Source: Kocuria rosea subsp. polaris
Lineage (GTDB): Bacteria > Actinomycetota > Actinomycetes > Actinomycetales > Micrococcaceae
Length of the DNA: 45,068 bases
Assembly: GCF_001483755.1 (NCBI RefSeq)
Contig: NZ_LQBK01000038.1
Location: forward strand, 111,148-156,215
Direction of reading: 5' to 3'
Of the stretch, positions 24,713-32,578 are shown one piece after another; position 1 is the stretch's first letter, and each line of letters starts with the position of its first letter. The notes under the pieces are model-generated. The model had not been told where the DNA came from and did not search any database. It saw only the letters and a program-made list of their open reading frames with translations. The translations under genes and the position numbers were made by a program.

Positions 24713-25695
24713 ACGACTACCGCTTTCTGCTCAGCGGCAAGTGGCTGGGCTTCTTCCTCCTCGCCTGCGCCGCCGCCGTGCTCTCCGTGTACCTGGGCGG
24801 CTGGCAGATGGACCGCAACGAGCACCTCGTCGGGGAGAACACCAAGATCACGCAGAACTACCGCGCGGAGCCCCTGACCGGCGCGGAGGCCGCCGCGCAG
24901 TTCGCCGCCCACGACGAGCGCCTCACCTGGCACCCCGTGCGGCTGACCGGCCACTACCTGCCGGAGGACCAGGTCCTGGTCCGCAACCGGCCGCAGGACG
25001 GACGCGTCGGCTACGAGGTCCTCGTCCCGTTCCGCACGCAGGACGGGGACGTGGTGGTCCTCGACCGCGGCTGGATCCCCACCGGCGAGGCGGCCAACGG
25101 GATGCCGGACGCCGTGCCCGCCCCGCCCGCCGGCGAGGTGACGGTCACCGCCCGCCTCCAGCCCGGGGAGCCGGCCGTCAGCCGCGGCGCCCCGGCGGGG
25201 CAGATCGCCTCGATCGACCTCGAGGAGCTGCGCGAGCGCTGGGGCGTGCCGGTCGGCACGGAGGCCTACGGCGAGGTCTTCGCCGAGGACCCGGCGCCCG
25301 CGGTGGCCCCGGCCCCGGCCCCCGAGCCGGAGATCGACTCCGGGCCGCACCTGTCCTATTCGCTGCAGTGGTACGCGTTCGCGGCCCTGTTCTTCGTGGC
25401 CTACGGCTACGCCGCCCGCCAGCAGGCCCGCAACGACGCCTGGGACCGCCAGTACGCCGAGGAGATGGAGCGCCGGCTCTCGCGGTTCTACGACGCGGAG
25501 GGCAACTACATCGGCGAGGTCGACGAGGAGCTCGTGGTGCGTCAGATGGAGATGGCCGACGACATGCCGGCCCACCTCAAGTCGCTCATGCGGCCCAAGC
25601 CGCAGCGCAAGCGCTCCCGCCCCACGTGGGAGGATGAGGAGGACGCCCTCCTGGACGCCCTGGAGCGCGAGCGCACCACCGCCGCCCGCGACTGA
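24709..25695 (+). CDS. SURF1-family cytochrome oxidase assembly protein
   Basis: A 328-aa membrane protein. Helix 1 is residues ~12-31 (FFLLACAAAVLSVYLGGW), followed by the family's WQMDRN. The extracytoplasmic part has VRLTGHYLPEDQVLVRNR and DVVVLDRGWIP, the SURF1 core. Helix 2 is YAFAALFFVAYGYAA. A ~90-residue charged C-terminal tail follows, longer than in most relatives. SURF1 helps insert haem a into cytochrome c oxidase. It is coupled to the upstream small Cys/His protein gene and converges on the ABC-F gene. Confidence 0.88.
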   Translation: MNDYRFLLSGKWLGFFLLACAAAVLSVYLGGWQMDRNEHLVGENTKITQNYRAEPLTGAEAAAQFAAHDERLTWHPVRLTGHYLPEDQVLVRNRPQDGRVGYEVLVPFRTQDGDVVVLDRGWIPTGEAANGMPDAVPAPPAGEVTVTARLQPGEPAVSRGAPAGQIASIDLEELRERWGVPVGTEAYGEVFAEDPAPAVAPAPAPEPEIDSGPHLSYSLQWYAFAALFFVAYGYAARQQARNDAWDRQYAEEMERRLSRFYDAEGNYIGEVDEELVVRQMEMADDMPAHLKSLMRPKPQRKRSRPTWEDEEDALLDALERERTTAARD

Positions 25696-25716
25696 GCCCG
25701 GGTGGCGCCGCCCGGC

Positions 25717-27315
25717 TCAGGCCAGGGAGATGAGGTCCTGGTACTCCTGGCTCCACAGGTCCTCGGTGCCGTCAGGCAGGATCACCACGCGCTCGGGGTC
25801 CAGCGCCTCGACCGCGCCCTCGTCGTGGGAGACGAGCACGACCGCGCCCTCGTAGGTGCGCAGCGCGTTGAGGATCTCCCGGCGGGAGGCCGGGTCCAGG
25901 TTGTTGGTCGGCTCGTCGAGCAGCAGCACGTTGGCGGAGGAGGCCACGAGGGTCGCCAGCGCCAGGCGGGTCTTCTCCCCGCCGGAGAGCACCCCGGCGG
26001 GCTTGGAGACGTCGTCGCCCTGGAACAGGAAGGAGCCCAGGACGTTGCGCACCTCCGTGTCGGCGAGGTCGGGGGCCGCGGAGCGCATGTTCTCCAGCAC
26101 CGTCCGGTCCGGGTCCAGGGTGTCGTGCTCCTGGGCGAAGTAGCCGAGCTTGAGCCCGTGCCCGGGGACGACCTCGCCGGTGTCCGGCTGGGCCTCGCCC
26201 GCGAGCATCCGCAGCAGCGTGGTCTTGCCGGCGCCGTTGAACCCGAGGATGACCACCCGGGAGCCGCGGTCGATGGCCAGGTCCACGTCGTTGAAGATCT
26301 CGAGCGAGCCGTAGGACTTGGACAGGTCCCGGGCGGTCAGCGGGGTCTTGCCGCAGTCCGCGGGCTTCGGGAAGCGGATGTTGGCGACCTTGTCCGCCTG
26401 CCGCTCGCCCTCGAGCCCGTTCATGAGCCGCTCGGCGCGCTTGATCATCTGCTGGGCGGCCACGGCCTTGCTGGCCTTGGCGCGCATCTTGTTGGCCTGG
26501 TCCATCAGGGCGGTGGCCTTCTTCTCCGCGTTGGCGTACTCGCGCTTGCGGCGGTGGGCGTCCTGCTCGCGCTGGAGCAGGTAGTTCTTCCAGCCCATGT
26601 TGTACAGGTCGATGACGCAGCGGTTGGCGTCCAGGTACAGGACCTTGTTGACCACCATCTCCATCAGCTCCACGTCGTGGCTGATCACCAGCAGACCGCC
26701 CGCGAAGTTCTTCAGGAAGTCCCGCAGCCACACCACGGAGTCGGCGTCCAGGTGGTTGGTGGGCTCGTCGAGGAGCATGATGTCGGCGTCCGAGAACAGG
26801 ATGCGCGCCAGCTCCACGCGGCGGCGCTGACCGCCGGAGAGCGTGCGCAGCGGCTGGCCGAGGATGCGCTCGGGCAGGTCCAGGTTGGACGTGATCGTCG
26901 CGGCCTCGGACTCCGCGGCGTAGCCGCCGCCTGCGAGGAACTCCGACTCGAGCCGGTCGTAGCCGCGCATGGCCTTGTTGCGCACGGCCTCGTCCTCGGA
27001 GGCCATGTCCTGCTCGGCCTGGCGCAGGCGGGCGACGACGCCCGCGAGGTTGCGGGCCGAGAGGATGCGGTCACGGGCCAGCTGGTCCATGTCCTCGACC
27101 TTCGGGTCCTGCGGGAGGTAGCCGATGGCCCCGGTGCGCGTGACCGTCCCCGCCGCGGGCAGGGTCTCCCCCGCGAGGACCTTGGTCATCGTCGTCTTCC
27201 CGGCGCCGTTGCGGCCGACGAGGCCGATCTTGTCCCCCCTGTCCACGCGGAAGTTGACCTCGTCCATGAGCAGCCGCGCACCGGCACGCAGTTCGAGGTT
27301 CTGGACAGTGATCAC
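25717..27315 (-). CDS. ABC-F family ATPase (ribosome-associated)
   Basis: A 532-aa protein with two ATPase domains and no membrane part. Domain 1 has LVGRNGAGKTTMTKVL and LSGGQRRRVELARILF; domain 2 has ILGFNGAGKTTLLRML and LSGGEKTRLALATLV. Between them lies a long basic linker (QREQDAHRRKREYANAEKKA), which in ABC-F proteins reaches into the ribosome. The start is GTG 27315. Members act in translation or antibiotic protection; this one has no features of a specific resistance type. The leader is about 60 nt if TAGGAT at 27378-27383 is the -10. Confidence 0.9.
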   Translation of the reverse strand: MITVQNLELRAGARLLMDEVNFRVDRGDKIGLVGRNGAGKTTMTKVLAGETLPAAGTVTRTGAIGYLPQDPKVEDMDQLARDRILSARNLAGVVARLRQAEQDMASEDEAVRNKAMRGYDRLESEFLAGGGYAAESEAATITSNLDLPERILGQPLRTLSGGQRRRVELARILFSDADIMLLDEPTNHLDADSVVWLRDFLKNFAGGLLVISHDVELMEMVVNKVLYLDANRCVIDLYNMGWKNYLLQREQDAHRRKREYANAEKKATALMDQANKMRAKASKAVAAQQMIKRAERLMNGLEGERQADKVANIRFPKPADCGKTPLTARDLSKSYGSLEIFNDVDLAIDRGSRVVILGFNGAGKTTLLRMLAGEAQPDTGEVVPGHGLKLGYFAQEHDTLDPDRTVLENMRSAAPDLADTEVRNVLGSFLFQGDDVSKPAGVLSGGEKTRLALATLVASSANVLLLDEPTNNLDPASRREILNALRTYEGAVVLVSHDEGAVEALDPERVVILPDGTEDLWSQEYQDLISLA

Positions 27316-27412
27316 GGAGGAGGCCTTTCGGAAGGGAGTGCGGAGAGGGGTGGGCGCCCTGACCGGGCAACCTGTCCATCCTACCGGTCCGCGTTCCGCG
27401 GCGGCACCCCGA

Positions 27413-28123
27413 TCAGCCGGCCGGTTCCGCGTTCTTGCTCACGTGGTGGACCGGCATCTCGTCCGCGAGCGCCGAGGAGACGCCCGGGAGGGTGCGGGCG
27501 TTGTAGTCGGCGACCTGCCAGCCGCGGTGCGGGTGCTCCTGCAGCACGGTCCACGCGCAGTTGGCCATCCCTGCGAACATGTCCCGCAGCCGGGGCGGGA
27601 CCCCGAGGAAGGCCGCCAGTCCGCTGCGCAGGGCCGCGCCGTGGCCGACGAGCACGCCGGTGCGGCCCTCGTCGAGCGCCGCGACGGCGTCGGTGAGCAC
27701 GGCGGACATCCGCTCGTCGACCTCGGAGGGCAGCTCGGCGCCGGGCACCCGGTAGTCCTCCTGGGAGAAGAACCGGGCGTAGACCTCGGGGTGGCTCTCG
27801 CGGAACTCGGCGAAGGTGGTGCCCTGGCGGATGCCCACGTCGTACTCGCGCAGCCGGGCGTCCAGCCGCACCTCGAGCCCGGTCAGGGACGCGAGCTCCC
27901 GGGCGGTGTGCCGGGCCCGCTGCAGATCGCTCGACCACACGAACGCCGGCTCGAAGGAGGCCAGCGTCGGGGCGGCGGCGCGGGCCTGCCCGCGCCCGAC
28001 GGGGTCGAGCGGGATGTCGGCCTGCCCCTGGGCGCGGTTCTCGACGTTCCACGCGGTGCGCCCGTGGCGCCACAGCACCAGGCGGCGGCGCGCCGGTGTC
28101 CGGGAGCTTCCCTGCTGGTCCAT
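27413..28123 (-). CDS. histidine phosphatase, possible glucosyl-3-phosphoglycerate phosphatase
   Basis: A 236-aa phosphoglycerate-mutase-like phosphatase. The catalytic RHG is in LVLWRHGRTAWNVENRAQGQ (His ~20), with the second Arg and the acid in WSSDLQRARHTAREL, and the second His in VLVGHGAALRSGLAAF. Start ATG 28123 follows GAGGAGAGGCAGGG. It is divergent from gpgS across 157 nt. Mycobacterial GpgP, which dephosphorylates glucosyl-3-phosphoglycerate, belongs to this superfamily, so the position makes GpgP a reasonable guess. General phosphatases share the same motifs. Confidence 0.85.
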   Translation of the reverse strand: MDQQGSSRTPARRRLVLWRHGRTAWNVENRAQGQADIPLDPVGRGQARAAAPTLASFEPAFVWSSDLQRARHTARELASLTGLEVRLDARLREYDVGIRQGTTFAEFRESHPEVYARFFSQEDYRVPGAELPSEVDERMSAVLTDAVAALDEGRTGVLVGHGAALRSGLAAFLGVPPRLRDMFAGMANCAWTVLQEHPHRGWQVADYNARTLPGVSSALADEMPVHHVSKNAEPAG

Positions 28124-28218
28124 CCCTGCCTCTCCTCGACGTCGCGGCCGCCGGCCCAGTGGCCGCGACACATTCGACCGACTCCTCGCGGCCTCTTCTC
28201 CCCGGGCCCGTCGCTCGG

Positions 28219-28224
28219 TAGTGT
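28219..28224 (+). promoter_or_regulatory. -10 TAGTGT, candidate gpgS operon promoter
   Basis: TAGTGT lies 57 nt before gpgS in the divergent region shared with the histidine phosphatase. The leader would be about 50 nt. The AT-richer stretch just downstream contains a TGATCA palindrome. Confidence 0.35.
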
Positions 28225-28280
28225 CCGACGGCAACTGATCAGTCACCTTCCAGTATTCCTCATCCTCGGAAGCGAGCAGC

Positions 28281-29246
28281 ATGCGACAGGACGTCCAGGA
28301 GTGGTTCGCCGCCCGCAGCTACCACGGCAGGCAGTGGTCCGCGGAGCAGCTGTGCCGCCGCAAGCGCGGGACCACGGTCAGCGTGGTGCTGCCGGCCCGC
28401 AACGAGGCCGAGACCGTGGGCCGGATCGTCGCCGCGCTGCGGCGCGAGCTCATGGAGGACGTGGCGCTGATCGACGAGCTGGTCGTCATCGACTCGGACT
28501 CGACGGACGGCACCGGGGCGGTCGCCGCGGCGGCCGGTGCCAGGGTCCACCGGCAGGACGAGATCCTGCCCGCCCACGGCAACGTCCCCGGCAAGGGCGA
28601 GGCGCTGTGGAAGTCCCTGGCCGTGACCACCGGGGACGTGCTCGCGTTCGTCGACGCGGATCTGCGGGAGTTCGACCCGCAGTTCGCCGTGGGGTTGCTG
28701 GGCCCGCTGCTGACCGAGCCCGGGGTGCAGTTCGTGAAGAGCTGCTACGACCGCCCGCTGCAGGACGGCACCACCGTCCTGCCCGCCGGCGGCGGACGGG
28801 TCACGGAGCTCGTGGCCCGGCCGCTGCTCAACCTGTTCTGGCCGCAGTTGGCGGGCCTCGTCCAGCCGCTGGCCGGGGAGTACGCCGGGCGCCGGGAGCT
28901 GCTGGAACGGGTGCCCTTCGTCTCCGGGTACGGGGTGGAGATCGCGATGCTCATCGACGTCCTGGAGGCCGTGGGCCTGGACGCCATGGCCCAGGTGGAC
29001 CTCGGCGTGCGCTCGCACCGCAACTCCCCGGACGCGGCCCTGGCCCGGATGGCCGCCCAGATCCAGCTCACGGTCCAGGCGCGGCTGCGCTGCGAGGCGC
29101 CGGTCGCGGGGGAGAGCGGGCACCTCACCCAGTTCCTGCGGCAGGGGGAACGCTTCCTGGCCGAGACCCACGAGATCATCGTCCGCGAGCGCCCGCCGAT
29201 GACGGAGGTGCCCGAGTACCGGGCGCAGCCGGTCCGCGTCGCATGA
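28281..29246 (+). CDS. gpgS: glucosyl-3-phosphoglycerate synthase
   Basis: A 321-aa GT-A enzyme of family GT81. It transfers glucose from a nucleotide sugar to 3-phosphoglycerate, the first step to glucosylglycerate and, in mycobacteria, methylglucose lipopolysaccharides. Motifs are SVVLPARNEAETVGRIV, VVIDSDSTDGT, PGKGEALWKS, the metal-binding FVDADLREFDP (DxD) and GEYAGRRELLERVPFVSGYG, all typical of GpgS. ATG 28281 has only a weak AGCGAG signal. The stop overlaps the next ATG by 4 nt and starts a four-gene operon. Confidence 0.92.
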   Translation: MRQDVQEWFAARSYHGRQWSAEQLCRRKRGTTVSVVLPARNEAETVGRIVAALRRELMEDVALIDELVVIDSDSTDGTGAVAAAAGARVHRQDEILPAHGNVPGKGEALWKSLAVTTGDVLAFVDADLREFDPQFAVGLLGPLLTEPGVQFVKSCYDRPLQDGTTVLPAGGGRVTELVARPLLNLFWPQLAGLVQPLAGEYAGRRELLERVPFVSGYGVEIAMLIDVLEAVGLDAMAQVDLGVRSHRNSPDAALARMAAQIQLTVQARLRCEAPVAGESGHLTQFLRQGERFLAETHEIIVRERPPMTEVPEYRAQPVRVA

Positions 29247-30382
29247 GCGGGCTGCGGGTGCTCGTGAACGCGGGCCCCTGGCTGCCCGTGCCGCCGTCCG
29301 GCTACGGCGGGATCGAGACGGTGGTCGCCACCCTGGTGCCGGAGCTGCGGCGGGCGGGGGCGCACGTCACGCTGGCCACCGTCGGGCCCAGCACCCTCGA
29401 GGCGGACGAGCACCTGCGGCCCCTGCCGGAGCCGGCGTTCCGCTCCATCGCGATGCCCTACAACCGGGTCTCGGGCATCGCCCACGCCCACATGCAGGGC
29501 CTCGTGGACGCCCTGCGGGACCGGGACCGCTGGGACGTGGTGCACGACCACCTGGAGGTCGTGGGCCCGTCCGTGCTCGGCGCCATGGGGACGGCCGCCC
29601 CGCCGACCCTGCAGACCCTGCACTGGGACCTGCGCAAGCACCCGGAGTTCTACTCCGCCTTCGACGGCCGCGGGCGCGTGCGCTTCGCCGCGGTCTCCGC
29701 CTCCCAGCTCGAGCGGGCCCCCGCCGCTCTGCGCCGGCAGACGATGGGCGTGGTCCCGCTGGCGGCGCCGCCGCCGCTCGAGGTGCAGGCGTCCCCGGGC
29801 GAGCACGTGCTGGTCCTGGCGCGGATCACCGCCGACAAGGCGCAGGACGTGGCGGCCCGGGTCTGCCGCCGGGCGGGGGTGCCCCTCGTCCTGGCCGGCC
29901 CCGTCGCCGGGATCGACGACCCGCAGGAGCTGGAGCGCCGGCTCGCCGACGGCGACGAGGCGCTGCGCGGCCACCCGGACGTCCGGTACTGGCTGGACGA
30001 GGTTCGGCCCCTGGTCGACGGCGCGGCGGTGACCTGGGTGGGCGGTGTGGCCGGCGAGCGCAAGGAACGGCTGCTGCGCTCGTCCCGGGCCCTGCTGTGC
30101 CCCATCCGCTGGGCCGAGCCGGGCGCCACCGGCGTCGTCGAGGCGCTGGCCCGAGGCGTGCCCGTCGTCGGGACGCCGCGCGGGGTGCTGCCCTCGCTCG
30201 TCGAGCACGGGCGGACCGGCTTCCTGGCCGCGGAGGAGGACGAGCTGGTCCGGCACCTGCACGAGCTGGACCGCCTGGACCCGCAGGCCTGCCGGGAGGC
30301 CGCCGAGCAGTGGACGCCGGCGGGCATGGCCCGGAGCTACCTGGACCTGTACCACCGGCTGCTGGAGGAGAACCCCGCATGA
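29243..30382 (+). CDS. GT4-family glycosyltransferase
   Basis: A 379-aa GT-B glycosyltransferase. The N-terminal domain opens with LRVLVNAGPWLPVPPSGYGG and then GIETVVATLVPELRRAGA, the donor/acceptor loop seen in bacterial GT4 enzymes. VVHDHLEVVGPSVLGAM follows. The C-terminal domain has VLVLARITADKAQDVAAR and EPGATGVVEALARGVPVVGT. It overlaps gpgS and the next gene by 4 nt each, so it should act in the same pathway, perhaps adding a further sugar to the gpgS product. The acceptor is not known. Confidence 0.87.
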   Translation: MSGLRVLVNAGPWLPVPPSGYGGIETVVATLVPELRRAGAHVTLATVGPSTLEADEHLRPLPEPAFRSIAMPYNRVSGIAHAHMQGLVDALRDRDRWDVVHDHLEVVGPSVLGAMGTAAPPTLQTLHWDLRKHPEFYSAFDGRGRVRFAAVSASQLERAPAALRRQTMGVVPLAAPPPLEVQASPGEHVLVLARITADKAQDVAARVCRRAGVPLVLAGPVAGIDDPQELERRLADGDEALRGHPDVRYWLDEVRPLVDGAAVTWVGGVAGERKERLLRSSRALLCPIRWAEPGATGVVEALARGVPVVGTPRGVLPSLVEHGRTGFLAAEEDELVRHLHELDRLDPQACREAAEQWTPAGMARSYLDLYHRLLEENPA

Positions 30383-31356
30383 CGCTCAGGATCGCCCTCG
30401 TGGGGGCCGGCTCCGTGGCCCGGCGCCACGTCGACGTGCTGCACCGGCTGGGCGGCGCCCGCGTGGTCAGCGTGACCGACGCGCACCGGCCCGCCGCCGA
30501 GGCCCTCGCCGCCGAGCTCGACGTCCCGTGCTTCACCGACCCGGAGCAGGCCCTCGACGCGGTGGAGGCCGACGCCGTCTACGTCTGCGTGCCCCCGTTC
30601 GCCCACGGGCCGGCCGAGCACGCCGCGCTCGAGCGCGGCAAGGCGCTGTTCGTGGAGAAGCCCGTGGGGCTGGGCCTGGACGTCGCCGAGGGCATCGGCC
30701 GGCTGGTCGAGGAGACCGGGGTCGTCACGGGCACCGGCTACCACTGGCGCTGCCTGGACACCGCCGTGCTGGCCCGGGACCTGCTCGCGGACGCCCCGCC
30801 GCTGCTGGCCAACGGCTACTGGCTGGACAAGCGCCCGCCGGTGCCGTGGTGGGCCCGGACGGACCGGTCGGGCGGGCAGGTCGTCGAGCAGCTGACGCAC
30901 GTGCTGGACACGGCCCGGTTCCTGCTGGGCGAGGCCGTCGAGGTCTACGCCGCCGGGGTCCGCGGCACCCCGGACGGCACCGCTCCGGAGGACGGCGACG
31001 TGGACGACGCGACCGCCGCCACCGTGCGCTTCCGCTCCGGGGCCGTGGCGACCCTCGCGGCGACCTCCGCGCTGGCCGTCAAGCACCGCGCCGCGCTGCA
31101 CACGGTCAGCCGCGGCCTGGTCCTCGAGCTCGCCGAGGAGGGGCTGACGGCCTTCTGGCCCGCGGAGCGCACCGAGCACGCACCGGCCGAGGACCCGAGG
31201 ATCGCGGTGGACCGCGAGTTCCTGGAGGCGGTGCGCGGCGAGCGGGAGGCCACGCGGGCGCCCTACGGCGAGGCGCTGCGCACCCACCGGCTCGCCTGCG
31301 CCATCGCGCAGTCGGCCCGGACGGGCCGGGCGGTCGCCCTGGAGGACCGCGGATGA
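30379..31356 (+). CDS. Gfo/Idh/MocA-family oxidoreductase
   Basis: A 325-aa NAD(P)-dependent sugar/inositol-type dehydrogenase. The Rossmann loop is VGAGSVARRHVDVL, the family Lys lies in LFVEKPVGLGLDVAEG, and the substrate helix includes GGQVVEQLTHVLDTARFLLG with the His that is usually catalytic. Such enzymes oxidise a sugar hydroxyl or reduce an imine/ketone. It overlaps the glycosyltransferase and the Zn-dehydrogenase genes by 4 nt each. Co-occurrence points to oxidation or isomerisation of the glycosylated product or its precursor. Confidence 0.88.
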   Translation: MTLRIALVGAGSVARRHVDVLHRLGGARVVSVTDAHRPAAEALAAELDVPCFTDPEQALDAVEADAVYVCVPPFAHGPAEHAALERGKALFVEKPVGLGLDVAEGIGRLVEETGVVTGTGYHWRCLDTAVLARDLLADAPPLLANGYWLDKRPPVPWWARTDRSGGQVVEQLTHVLDTARFLLGEAVEVYAAGVRGTPDGTAPEDGDVDDATAATVRFRSGAVATLAATSALAVKHRAALHTVSRGLVLELAEEGLTAFWPAERTEHAPAEDPRIAVDREFLEAVRGEREATRAPYGEALRTHRLACAIAQSARTGRAVALEDRG

Positions 31357-32447
31357 GCGTCCGGCGCAACCTCGTGGTCCCCGCCCGCGGCCGGATCGAG
31401 ATCGCCGAGGAGGAGCTGCCGGGGGTGCCGGAGGGCGGGCTGCTCCTGGAGACCCTGGTCACCGGCCTGTCGGCGGGCACGGAGCTGGCCTTCGTCAAGG
31501 GGGACCACCCCGGGCTGCACTCCCGGCACGACACCGAGCTGGGCCTGTTCCGCTCCGGCGTCCCCGAGCAGGGCTATCCCGTGCGCCGGCTGGGCTACAT
31601 GGAGGTCGCCCGGGTGGCGGAGTCCCGCACCCCCGCCTTCCGGGCCGGCGACGTCCTCGCCACCGCCTACGGCCACGCGACCGCCCACGTGGCCGATCCC
31701 CTGAGCGAGCACCTCGTGCCGCTGCCCGCCGCGCTCGACCCGCTGCTGGGGGTCTTCGTGGCCCACTTCGGCCCCATCTGCGCCAACGGACTGCTGCACG
31801 CGGCCGCCGACGCCGGGCCGGTGCGCGGGCTGGGCGACGGGGTGGCCGGACGGCTCGTCCTCGTCACCGGGGCCGGCCCCGTGGGCCTGGTCACCGGGCT
31901 GTTCGCCCGCGCGCTCGGGGCCCGGGAGGTGGCCGTGGCCGACTCCGACCCGCGCCGGCGGGCGGTCGCCGAACGCCTGGGCTTCCTCCCCCTGGACCTC
32001 GACGACGATCCGGGGCGGGTGCTCAAGACCCGCTGGCGCCACGGCCCGGGCGAGCACGGGGCAGACGTGGTGTTCCAGTGCCGCGGCAAGCCCGGGGCCC
32101 TGCACGCCGCGCTGCGGGCGGTCCGGCCCCAGGGCAGCGTGATCGACCTGGCCTTCTACACCGAGGGCGCGGACGCGGTGCGGCTGGGCGAGGAGTTCCA
32201 CCACAACGGGCTGAGCCTGCGCTGCGCGCAGATCGGGCGGGTGCCGCGCGGGCTGGCCCACACCTGGGACCGCGCCCGGCTCTCCGCGGAGACGATCCGG
32301 CTCCTGGACGCCCACGCCGGGGAGGTCCGGGAGCACCTCATCAGCGACGTGGTGGGCTTCGACGACGCCCCGGCGCTGATGCACGACGTCGCGGCCCGCC
32401 GCCGGCACGTCCTGACCGCCGTGTTCGAGGTGGACGGCCGCTCCTGA
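31353..32447 (+). CDS. medium-chain (zinc-type) dehydrogenase
   Basis: A 364-aa MDR-superfamily protein. It has a GroES-like N-terminal part (LLLETLVTGLSAGTELAFVK) and a Rossmann domain with VLVTGAGPVGLVTGLFA, then VFQCRGKPGALHAALRAV. The classic catalytic zinc pattern GHE is missing and the structural-zinc Cys cluster is absent, so it may not be a classic zinc alcohol dehydrogenase. It is the last gene of the gpgS operon. It probably acts on a polyol or sugar intermediate. Confidence 0.83.
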   Translation: MSVRRNLVVPARGRIEIAEEELPGVPEGGLLLETLVTGLSAGTELAFVKGDHPGLHSRHDTELGLFRSGVPEQGYPVRRLGYMEVARVAESRTPAFRAGDVLATAYGHATAHVADPLSEHLVPLPAALDPLLGVFVAHFGPICANGLLHAAADAGPVRGLGDGVAGRLVLVTGAGPVGLVTGLFARALGAREVAVADSDPRRRAVAERLGFLPLDLDDDPGRVLKTRWRHGPGEHGADVVFQCRGKPGALHAALRAVRPQGSVIDLAFYTEGADAVRLGEEFHHNGLSLRCAQIGRVPRGLAHTWDRARLSAETIRLLDAHAGEVREHLISDVVGFDDAPALMHDVAARRRHVLTAVFEVDGRS

Positions 32448-32507
32448 CCGGCCCCGATGCGGCTCCGGGCGCCGCCGTCCGGTGGACACCCTTCCGACAG
32501 CCGCCTT

Positions 32508-32513
32508 AGGGTT
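32508..32513 (+). promoter_or_regulatory. -10 TAGGGT upstream of the AI-2E-type gene
   Basis: TAGGGT follows TTCCGACA by a short spacer and lies 65 nt before the start codon. It is the only -10-like hexamer in the 131-nt gap after the gpgS operon. Confidence 0.35.
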
Positions 32514-32578
32514 GGGGCGAGCGCCGTCGTCGTCGCACGACCGCACCCCCGACCGCCACCTTCCCCGAGGAGCCCTGC

